Under the pieces are notes generated by a model. That model did not search any database. It saw nothing but the letters and a program-made list of their open reading frames with translations, and was not told the DNA's origin. A stretch of 64,000 nt of DNA. Origin: Hexactinellida sp. DTS-2022 (taxonomy: Eukaryota > Porifera > Hexactinellida). Numbering within the stretch: the first letter of the stretch is position 1; each line of letters starts with the position of its first letter. This document shows, piece by piece, positions 47,601-59,600 of this stretch. A program made the position numbers and the translations under genes. The stretch lies in the NCBI GenBank assembly GCA_028753945.1, contig JAPNXP010000001.1:4268501-4332500 (forward strand). Reading direction: 5' to 3'.

Positions 47601-50600
47601 TGGTGAAATAAAAATTGGGGGTTTAGTAAAACATTTCTTGAGTTATGGACCAGACAAATTTTGAAAGGTGTTAATAATGTGACCAAAATTTGTTAATCAA
47701 AAATCGTAACCCCAGGGGCAAATTAGACGGTCCATCCGCACCTACATGCCAAGTTTCAGCTCATCAACTATAAAGCTCTGGCCAGGGGACCGTCTACGGA
47801 GAAAAAGAAATCCAAAATCGCAGCTGTGCCGGCACATGCTCCGCTCCTTTGGTGGCACTATATTTTGGGGGTGGTTTATTGATAGTGCTTTCCAAAGGAA
47901 CATATAGTATTACTGCGATTGAAGAGAAGCCAGCTCGAATTCACAAGATAAATAAAAGTAATTATCGCAAGTTGAAACAATAGTGAAAGATTTATCAAGT
48001 TAAATCAATAAATTTATTACAAGTTGAAATCAACCATTGCGAGTCGAATGGAACCACTTTTTAGAATCTCAGATTTGTGGTTAAGCTGTTTAGGCGCCAA
48101 TTCATGGTGACGGTAACAATTTATGGTAAAATGAAAAAAATTGAAATATCATAAATTTCATTTTCTTCCTACTTTCTAATGGTTTTATAATAGAAATACT
48201 AAATAGGGATATATTTCATACCCCAAAAAGCTACTAAATCCCAAAATGGCGACATTCTAAAAAATTTATAAATTTATAAAGCAACCACATGCTAAATTAC
48301 AAATAGTATCCGAGTTACAACTTAATATTTTCGTCCATAAAACGTATATAATTGCTGGTTTATCTACATGAATTCTCATTATATATTATGAAATGTTTAC
48401 TAAGCATATTAGCAAAATATCTTCATTTTCTCGTAGTTCTTTTAGACTCGAATTGTATATTTTGTATATTTGTTGTGTCATCATTAAATGGCGCCTAAAC
48501 AGCTTAACCACAAATCTGAGATTCTCAAAAGTGGTTCCATTGGACTCGCAATGGTTGATTACCCCATGTACATTGCAAATAGTAACAATAGGAGACGTAG
48601 TTTAGCTAGGAATGAAATTTATAAACTGGCTCTATTTTTTTGGCCTTCTCGGTGACATACACGGCCGTATAATAAGTAGGCCATGGATGGTCCATCCGCA
48701 CCTACATGCCAAGTTTCACGGAGAAAGAATATCGATAATAATAATAATAAAGGCAGTGATTTCAATACTGGGCCACTATACTAGTATAGTATAGTCGGCA
48801 CAGTAAGAATCCAAAATTGCAGCTGTGCCGACGCATTTACCTTTAGTGGCACTATCTTTTGGTGGGTACTGGTTCGGTAATTGATAGTGCCTCCAAGGAA
48901 AATGCTGTCGGCACAGATGCAATTTAGGATATTTTTTCCCCGATTGTCATCATCACTATGAAGGTGCTAAATTATTTCAGAAAGGTGTTTCAGAAGGCAA
49001 CGACCCTTAGAGTGGTGGAAGTTTCCATTTAGCGGACTTTTATTTGAGAGATATTCAAGTTTCAGTAGAATTTAATAGGTGATGACTCAGCATTTTTACT
49101 GTGCCGACTATACTATAGTATAGTGGCCCAGTATTAGAATCACTGCCTTTATTATTATTATTATTACTGTGCCGACTATACTATAGTATAGTGGCCCAGT
49201 ATTGGAATCACTGCCTTTATTTTTATTATTATTTTTACTGTGCCGACTATACTATAGTATAGTGGCCCAGTTCTAATCTCACTGCCTTTATTTTTTTTTT
49301 TTTTTTTTCTCCGTAGACGGTACCCTGGCCAGAGCTCTATAGTTGATGGGCTGAAACTTGGCATGTAGGTGCGGTGGGACCGTCTAATTTGCACCTGGGG
49401 TTACGATTTTTTATTAAGAAATTTTTGACACATCTTTAACACCTTTCAGATTTTGTCTGGTCCATAACTCAAAATATGTTTTACTAAACCCGAAAATTTT
49501 ATTTCATATTTGGATTCCCCATAAAATTCTGCGTCTGATGGGAGAAGAAAACCTTCAAAAAAGGTTTTATTCCTGCCATTAATGGGGGTTGAAATTTCTT
49601 TGTTTACTCACACTTCAGTTTCAATAAAACTGTTAAATCTAATTCCATTGTTTCAACTTGTAATAATTATATTGATTTAACTTGTTAAATCCTACTCTAG
49701 TGATTCAACTTGCGATAATTATATTGATTTAACTTATAAATTCCAGCTGGCTTCTATTTAATTCTAGCATTACTATACAATGGATTAAATTAAATTAATT
49801 TATATAAGGAATTTGTTGACTTTACTCAACTCACCGTGGATAACATTGCTAAAATAAATACCTAATAATTTAATTTATTATCAATAAGTAATGAATGGCA
49901 TTAAACTAAAGATGGTTTATGATAGAACCGTTAACATTTTACATTCCACAACAACGACAGATAAAGTGATTATATTTATTTCGCGAGAATATTCTTGCAC
50001 AATTAATGTACTGACGAAATTTATTATAATTAATTCCTTTTGTATTTAACTTATAGACGGTTCCAATTGGATTATTGGGGTTATCGAGTGCGCTGAATTC
50101 AAATATGATAGTGAAATTCGATTTAAATTAATAATAAGTGCAAATAATTGAACTTTATTTATTTTGCTGTACATAATAATGATGTTAAATTATTAATTTA
50201 TTAATTAAATATTTATACTAATTAGCTAAATTTCATTAATCTCAGAGATGATACAAGATAGAAACAAACTTTCAATTTATCAATTGGTCCTTATGCCACG
50301 TACCACCTATACAAGTGAGTCTTGACACCTTGAGGTGATGATGACATCGTTAAAAAAATGTGTTTTTACAATTTTGTTAATTCGATATTAAAAATGGGTT
50401 AGTTCATGTTGGGTGATGACCCAACACTCACATAAAAAATGCTGAGTCATCAGTTGTTATATTCTACTCAAACTGGAATATCGCTAAAAGGAAGTGAACT
50501 AAAACGAAACTTCCGCCACTCTAAGGGTCGATGCCTTCTGTAACACCTTTTTGAAATGATTTAACACCTTTATAGTGATGATGACTTGGCGAAAAAAAAA

Positions 50601-53600
50601 TCCAAAATTGCATCCTGTGCCGACAGCATGTTCCATTGGAGGCACTATCAATAAACCACCAACAAAATATAGTGCCACCCAAGGAACATGCGTCGGCACA
50701 GGATGCAATTTTGGATTATTTTCTCCGTAGACGGTGCCCTGGCCTGAGCTTTATAGTTGATGGGCTGAAACTTGGCATGTAGGTGCGATGGGACCGTCTA
50801 ATTTGCACCTGGGGTTACGATTTTTGATTAACAAATTTTTGACACATCTTTAACACCTTTCAAAATTTGTCTGGTCCATAACACAAAATATGTTTTACTA
50901 AACCCCCAAATTTTATTTCACATTTGGATTCACCATAAAATTCTGCGTCTGATGGGAGAAGAAAACTTTCAATAAAGAGTTTTATTTCTGCCATAAATGG
51001 GGGTTAAAATTTCGTTGTTTACTCACACTTCAGTTTCAGTATAACTGTTAAATCTAATTCCATTGTTTCAACTTGTAATAATTATATTGATTTAACTTGT
51101 TAAATCTTACTCTATTGATTCAACTTTCGATAATTAAATTGATTTAACTTATAAATTGCAGCTGGCTTCTATTTAATTTACCATACAATTGATTAAATAA
51201 AATAATATAATATAAGGAATTTGTTGACTTAATTCAACTCAACCGTGGATAACAATGCTAATATAAATAACTAATAATATAATTTATTATCAATACATAA
51301 TGAATGAATGGCATCAAACTCAAGATGGTTTAAGATATAAACAAACTTCAAATTTATCTACCGTTCCTTGTGACTCGGACCAATTAACAAATGCTTCTTC
51401 ACACCTTGGGCGTTGATGACTTGGCGAAAAAAAATCCAAAATTGCAGCCTGCGCCGACAGCATGTTCCTTTGGAGGCACTATCAATAAACAACCAACAAA
51501 ATATAGTGCCACCAAAGGAACATGCGTCGGCACAGGGTGCAATTTTGGATTTTTTTTTTTTTTCTCCGTAGACGGTGCCCTGGCCTGAGCTTTATAGTTG
51601 ATGGGCTGAAAGTTGGCATGTAGGTGCGATGGGACCGTCTAATTTGCACCTGGGGTTACGATTTTTGATTAACAAATTTTGGACACATCTTTAACACCTT
51701 TCAAAATTTGTCTGGTCCATAACTCAAAATATGTTTTACTAAACCCCCAAATTTTATTTCATATTTAGATTCATCTTAAAATTTTGCGTCTGTTGGGAGA
51801 AGAAAACTTTTTAAAATGAGTTTAATTTTTGCCATAAATGGGGGTTGAAATTTATTTGTGTACTCACACTTCAATTTCTGTAAAAGTGTTAAATCTAATT
51901 CCATTGTTTTAACTTGTAATAATTATATTGATTTAACTTGTTAAATCTTTCACTATTGTTTCAACTTGCGATAATTAAATTGATTCAACTTATAAATTCC
52001 AGCTGGCTTCTATTTAATTGTAGCATTACTATACAATGAATTAAATTAAATTAATTTATATAAGGAATTTGTTGACTTTTCTCAACTCACCGTGGATAAC
52101 ATTGCTAAAATAAATAACTAATAATTTTATTTATTATCAATAAGTAATGAATGAATGGCATTTAACTAAAGATGGTTTATTATAGAACCGTTAAGATTTT
52201 ACATTCCACAACAACGACAGATTAGGTGATTATATTTATTTCGGCGAGAATATTCTTTTTGCACAATTAATGTACTGACGTAATTTATTATAATTAATTC
52301 CTTTTGTATTTAACTTATAGAATTTTCCAATTCGATTATTGGGGTTATCGAGTGCGCTGAATTCAAATATGATAGTGAAATTCGATTTAAATTAATAATA
52401 AGTGCAAATAATTGAACTTTATTTATTTTGCTGTACATAATAATGGTGTTAAATTATTAATTTATTAATTAAATATTTATAATAATTAGCTAAATTTCAT
52501 TAATCTCAGAGATGATACAAGATAGAAACAAACTTTCAATTTATCAATTGGTCCTTATGCCAGGTACCACCTATACAAGTGGGTCTTGACACCTTGAGGT
52601 GATGATGACATCGTCAAAAAAATGTATTTTTACATTTTTCTGAATTAAATAATTCGCATGGGTTGGTTGGAGTTGGGTGAATACCCAACACGCACTTTAA
52701 AAATGCTGAGTCATCACAGATTATATTCTACTGAAACTTGAATATCTCTCAAATGAAGTGAGCTAAATGGAAACTTCCACCACTCTAAGGGTCGTTGCAT
52801 ACTGAAACACCTTTCTGAAATATTTTGACACCTTCATAGTGATGATGACTAGGCGAAAAAAAAATCCAAAATTGCAGCTGTGCCGACAGCATGTTCCTTT
52901 GGAGGCACTATCAATAAACAACCACCAAAATATAGTGCCACCAAAGGAACATGCGTCGGCACAGCTGCAATTTTGGATTTTTTAAAGTGCGTGTTGGGTG
53001 ATAACCCAACACCAACCAACCATTTAAATTTTATACTTCACAAAATTGCAAAAAACCCATTTTTTTAGCGATGTCATCATCACCTCAAGGTGCCATGACC
53101 CATTTGTAGAGGTGTTACGTGGTATAAGGATCAATTGATAATTTGAAGTTTGTTTCTATCCTACATGATTTCTGAGATTAATGAAATTTTGGTAATTAGT
53201 GCAAAATAAATTAGCTGAATTATTTGCAATAATTATTAATCTAAATTGAATTTCAATATCATATTTGAATTCAGCGCACTCGATAACCCCAATAATCTAA
53301 TTGGAACCGTCTCTATAAGTTAAACACAAGCGAATCAATTAGAATTAAATATGTCATGTATCGATTGTGCAAGAATATTCTAAGTAGAAATAAATAAAAT
53401 TACATAATCTATGGTTTTTATGGAATGTAATATCTTAGTTTTCAATTGGAAAATAGAAGCCTATATATAGTCCAGCGTCATCGACATAAAATTTCACAAG
53501 ATTGTTCATTTTTTTGATAAAAGCACCAAAATTTGTACACATGTACTTTGATGTAGTGCGAACATTTTTGGATATTGAGGCAATTGAAAGAGTGTCTATA

Positions 53601-56600
53601 TCGGCCATGACAGCTCGCCAAAGTAACCACGTCCGATAGTGTTCGCCGGACGTGTTTCCCATAAAAACTTGTTCAAATTAAGTTATATCGTCTTTTTATT
53701 GTTGAATTCGGTTTCGAAGTAAAATTTCCGATAATTTGATATATCACATGACCATATTTGGAAGAATTTTTCCATAGCAACGCTGGAATGTATCAGGAAT
53801 GTGTCAAAAATTCCATTCTCCAATTGTGTCCTTACCCAATCGAGTGACCCCTCTTTCGACTCCACTCAACTACCTGAGTATACTTATGCTCACACCGACC
53901 CTGTAAAACGTGATTTGATAAAATTATTCGATATTTATGGTAAATCACGGTGAATATTGAATAATTTTATCATATGTACAAATTTTGGTGCTTTTATCAA
54001 AAAAATGAACAATTATATGGTTGTGCCGCTGCACTACTACTCGATCTCACAAGTTGAATCAATTTAATCATCACAAGTATAGAAACAATAGAATTAGATT
54101 TAAGACTTTAATTGAACTGAAGTGTATGTAAACAAAGGAAATTTGAAACTCAATTGTGGCACATTCCATAACAACAAAAGATTATGTGATTAGATTTATT
54201 TCTGCTTAGAATATTCTTGCACAATCGATACATGACATATTTAATTCTAATTGATTTGCTTGTGTTTAACTTATAGAGACGGTTCCAATTAGATTATTGG
54301 GGTTATCGAGTGCGCTGAATTCAAATATGATATTGAAATTCAATTTAGATTAATAATTATTGCAAATAATTCAGCTAATTTATTTTGCACTAATTACCTA
54401 AATTTCATTAATCTCAGAAATAATATAAGATAGAAACAAACTTCCAATTTATCAATTGATCCTTATACAACGTAACACCTCTACAAATGGGTATTGATAC
54501 CTTGAGGTGATTATGACATCGATAAAAAAATGTGTTTTTACAATTTTGAGAATTATTTAATTCGAATGGTTTGGTTGGTGTTGGGTGGTCACCCAACACA
54601 CACATAAAATTGCTCAATCATCACCTATTAAATTCAACTCAACCTTGAATATCTCTAAAATTAAGTGAGCTAAATGGAAACTTCCACCACTTTAAGGGTC
54701 GAATCCTTCTGAAACACCTTTCTGAAATAATTTAGCACCTTCACAGTGATGATGACATGGCGGAAAAAATCCAAAATAGCGCTGTGCCAAAGCATGTTCC
54801 TTTGGAGGCACTATCAATAACCCACTACCAAAATATAGTGCCACCAAAGGAGCATGTGTCGGCACAGCTGCAATTTTGGAATTTGTTTTCTCCGTAGCCG
54901 GTGCCCTGGCCACACCTTTATAGTTGATGAGCTGAAACTTTGCATGTAGGTGCGATGTTACCGTCTAATTTGCACCTGGGGTAACGATTTTTTATCTACA
55001 AATTTTTGACACATTTTTAACACCTTCCAAAGAATTTTTGGACCATAACTCAAAAGATGTTATACTAAAGTAACTAAACCCTCAATTTTTATTTCACCAT
55101 TGAATTCACCATAAAATTCTGCGTCTGATTTAAGAAGACAAATTTTAATAATGGGTTTAATTCATGCCATAAATGGAGGTTGAAATTCACATTGTTTATT
55201 AACACTTCAGTTCAATTGAAAGTGTTAAATCGAATTCTATTGTTTCAACTTGTAATAATTATATTGAATTAACTTGTTAAATCTTACTCTATTGATTCAA
55301 CTCGCGATAATTATATTGATTTAACTTATAAATTCCAGCTGGCTTCTATTTAACTGTAGTATTACTATACGATGGATTAAATTAAATAATATAATACATG
55401 TATAAGGAATTTGGTCACTTAACTCACTCACCGTGGATAACATTGCTAAATAAATAACTAATAATATAATATATTATCAATACATAATGAATGAATGGCA
55501 TTAAACTCAAGATCGTTTATGATAGAAACAAACTTCAAATTTATATACCCTTCCTTCTGACTCGGACCAATTAACTAATGGTTCTTGACACCTTGAGGCG
55601 TTGATGACTTGGCGGAAAAAATCCAAAATTGCAGCTGTGCCGACAGCATGTTCCTTTGGAGGCACTATCAATAAACCACCACCAAAAAATAGTGCCACCA
55701 AAGGAACATGCGTGGCACAACTGCAAATTTGGATTTTTAGATTTGTAATTAAATTTTGAGATTGTGATTTTTTGAAAGTTTTTCAATGTAACAATGATAT
55801 CATAACTTGAATACCTGAAGCCATGGAAAAATCTGATTCCACGAATAGATTTTTTAGGTAGGATCATCCAAATGTCAATAATATAGTTCATTGCACTATA
55901 TGTGACCAAACAACTACAGTCAACTCCCGTTATAACGAAGTGCTCGGGACCGTAGTTTCATTTCGGTAAATGCGGAGTTCGTTATAAGCGGAGTTCGTTA
56001 TAAGCGGGATTCGATCTTAAAAGAGTTCATTCAGAGGCGACGCTAGGGTGGGGCCAGGTGGGACCTGTGCCCCACCTGAATTTAAGTGTTCCCCACCTCA
56101 TTAATGTAAGTGTGCCCCAGTTTAATAGCCTGTGCCCCACCAGTTGCAGCTGTCTGGCGCCGCCACTGAGTTCATTACAAGCTGATTATGTTATAACCGG
56201 AGTTCGTTATTTAGTTCGACACGAACCTATTTGGTGAAAACAACTTTTTCGGAAAAACACGTTTTATTAGGTGAAATAGAATTTCATAACTCGCCCCGAT
56301 CATGATTTTCCGAAAATAGAAAGTTCGACTCCACTGCCTAAACTGTAAAAAATATTCCAGTCGTACTCGTAATAGTAAGTCTTAACAAGAATCTTCGAAG
56401 AAGAATTTTCTATTTTCATTCAAATATGAGTCAATTTTAAAACCCTAATCCGTGGCTACATTAAAAATTTACATCCAGATATATAACATAATACAATCAA
56501 AGAGAACCTACCTCCACAATAAAAACGCGTTTCCTAGAAGCGGAAGCTGACTGTTTAAGATAATCAATACATTGTTGTATAACATTCAAAGCAGTATCAG

Positions 56601-59600
56601 AACCAAGCGTGTACTCTGTACCAGGAACATTATTACTAATTGTTGAAGGGATCAGAACAATTGGTATCCTGAAATTTGGATAGGTATCTCTAACAGACTC
56701 AAGCCTAGAAAGACTGAGATATCCTTCAAAACCTCCAATAATGATGAGAAATCGGATATTAAATATATTTAGATTTGTAGCTATATCAGAAAAATTATTC
56801 TTGTCTGGTAGCTGACGATTTGTACCCAACATTGAGCCTCCACAAGCCATCCAGTTAAATAGGTCATTTTTATCAATCTGATGCAAATCTCCTTTAGCAA
56901 AGCCTTCAAATCCATTATGAACAACATAAATCGAATGACCATAACTAATGGCAAGTCTAGAAATTGCATAAGTAACAGAATTTTGTCCACCTGCGGGAGC
57001 ACCAATATGAAGAATACATATATTAATCGATTCAGCTGATTTGATCTTAAGTAATGGTGATTGAAGTCGCAAATAAAGATCTAAGTGTTTGTGAAATAGT
57101 GTGCCTCTAAGTTCTAATAACTGGGAAAATAATAATTCATTGAATAAAATTAGGGGAAAATATACAAAGGAATGTAAAATAATGTGATAATAAGTTGAAT
57201 CAGGGTTCTCGCTAGGCCTCTATCAATAGGTACATGCCCTTCTTCAAAGCTATTGTACACTTTATTCACATGTCGTAAGTGGGCATGTACCCTTTGAGTC
57301 AATATTATTATTTGAAGGTTTCATAAAATCATTGACATTAAGTAACATCTCACTCTCATGTACCTTTACATAAAAAATCCTGGCGAGAACCCTGAGTTGA
57401 ATTAAATCGATATTCTAGTAAATAAAGAGTTTTCAACACAGAGTATCACAGGTCAGTATTGGAAGGATAATTATCCTAGTAACTATCAATTAATAGAATT
57501 AAAATAATCCAGGGGTCAATCCAAGATATAATTAGGCAAATATTTCTGAGCGCATAGTTTGAGACTGAGCTCATAAATATTGTCACAGTATAAAATATTT
57601 TGTTATTTTCATGATTTTCACTTTTAATCTGGGACAGTTTTATACAAAAATGTAACCACCTACTGCTGCTTCACTGGAAAAAAAGAGTGAGAGAGCGATT
57701 CGTCGCGAAATGACCGAGAAAAAAGGGCTAGTGTATATTAATGATACGGTCATGTTGACACACATTCTTATCGATAAGCTTACTAATTATTATAATAGTT
57801 AAAATGTCACTTTATGTTATTTGACTATTTGATGCATATTTTATCGATAATTCCGTTGGAAGAGTTAAGACAGAGCAACCAAGAAGCGGTTTGTGTGTGG
57901 TTGTGTTCTGGCGCAAAGCGACCTAGCAAACGAAGCGCGCAAGTATATATAACAGTAAACCTTTAGAAAGTGAACACACTGGGGACCAGCCAAAACCTTC
58001 ACGGTGTTCACTTTTCATGATTTATCATAACGTGTGTCTAAAACAATGGGGAAATTTTGGGACCGAGAAAAAGTGTTCATATTTTGGAGTTGTTCATTTC
58101 TTGGAGCTGCACTTTTGGAGGTTTTACTATATATATAAATATAAATATGTGTATCTAAAAAGAGTCCCAAAATCTCAGCCAGTGTCTTTAAGTGTGTTTT
58201 AACTTTTATGGTTATTATCCAGCAAAAGTGTATTTACTCGGCAAAATGAGCCATATGATACGCTTCTGTTTTGCCTAGGTAAAACCCTAGATCTTGGGAC
58301 AAAAAACTTGCTTTTGGGACAGTTTTTATATATATATATATATACAAGTATATATATGTATATATTCGTTTGTATGTTCGAGTTGATTGAAAAAACTGGA
58401 CCGTTTCTAAATCTGAATTTTGGCATATATGGGTTACTTTTGGCCCACGAAATTAAATTGCGGTAACCACTCGAAATATTCCATTCTTGCCAAGTTATGA
58501 CTCCATTGTCACATTTTGATATTCTTTAAAATTAACTAAATCGCTCATTAATCGCACCCTCTATGATATAAAAATATGAAAATTAAATCGGTACCTGCGA
58601 GGTTCGCTTGCTAAATCGCTTTCCTAGAGAAACAACCACACACCAACCGCTTTGCGCTAGGTGTGCGGCGAATTAATTCTTATCGCGTCTTAGCGCGTTA
58701 TCCGTAAATAACAATATAAAATTACTTATTACGTCCTCACTAGATACCGAGTAAGCATATTGATAATGATGCAGACATATTGGTCACACTTAATTATTAA
58801 TGTGCTTACTCATATCCAGGGATGGCGGGAGGGTGGGGCCAGGTGGGGCATGTGCTCTACCTAATGCCCCACCTGTGATACCGCGCTAGCGCGGTCACTG
58901 CTCATATCGAATGATGAGACAATCATTAAAATTCCACATTGATAAATTTGACTAAATCCAATTCGTATATTGCAATGCTGAATCCAGTTATGCTAATATT
59001 GTAAAGAAAAAAGAGCGAGAAAAAACATCAATTTCTCCCTTTTTCGATAGTATTGCAGGTAATCTTAAACAGAGAAAAAATGCTAATTTCCAATATGTAT
59101 TCAAATTCGTACGAACAAGAGGGCCTTCCATCAGTATTTATAAGTATAAATCCACTTGTATATGTTTATTCATTGGTGTATGTAGGTTTGTAGGACCCTA
59201 TCAACAATGCCTCATAGCCCAATGTCACTACCAATCTACAACCACCAAATACAAGAGCTCTACGAGGGTGAGAAGGCCCCCCCCCCCCCCGAATTTGCAA
59301 TCTCTGACCCGCCCCACTAGCAACACACTGTGATTAACCAGCACAAACCGGCACTAAATTAACTAGCATATAGTTTTCGAAATATATCGTGGGTATCGTG
59401 GAGTTTTAATCGGTTAATAGAAGATTGCTGTGACTAAAAATTCTCCCTAGTAATACACCAAATATCGTATTCAGATGATGACTCTTCAAATCAACTTACT
59501 TTAAAAATCACAGCACTCTTGTAAAGGGTTCAAAATGCTTAAGCACCCAACCAGTTGCTAATGAATGCAATCGGCAGCAATCAATTGAATTGATATACAA

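Larger units (their letters stand above)
46900..55745. repeat. Composite repeat array filling the 11.2-kb PFK intron
   Basis: Blocks of about 0.7 and 1.3 kb recur, separated by the ~120-bp hairpin MITE. The block starting 'ctccgtagacggtgccctgg' occurs at 49307, 50722, 51564 and 54888, and inverted near 47800. The block with 'gcgctgaattcaaatatgat' occurs at ~50090, 52358 and 54312, and inverted near 47230 and 53270. Each short unit (50717-51433, 54882-55620) or long unit (49310-50599, 51552-52863) begins and ends at a hairpin. This looks like repeated insertion or amplification of one element family whose ends are the hairpins. No ORF was recognised. Confidence 0.8.

Noticed and set aside
51391-55909. 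Repeated ORFs reading like PTACSFGGTIN
   Set aside because: They are translations of the hairpin MITE, recurring in any frame that crosses it.
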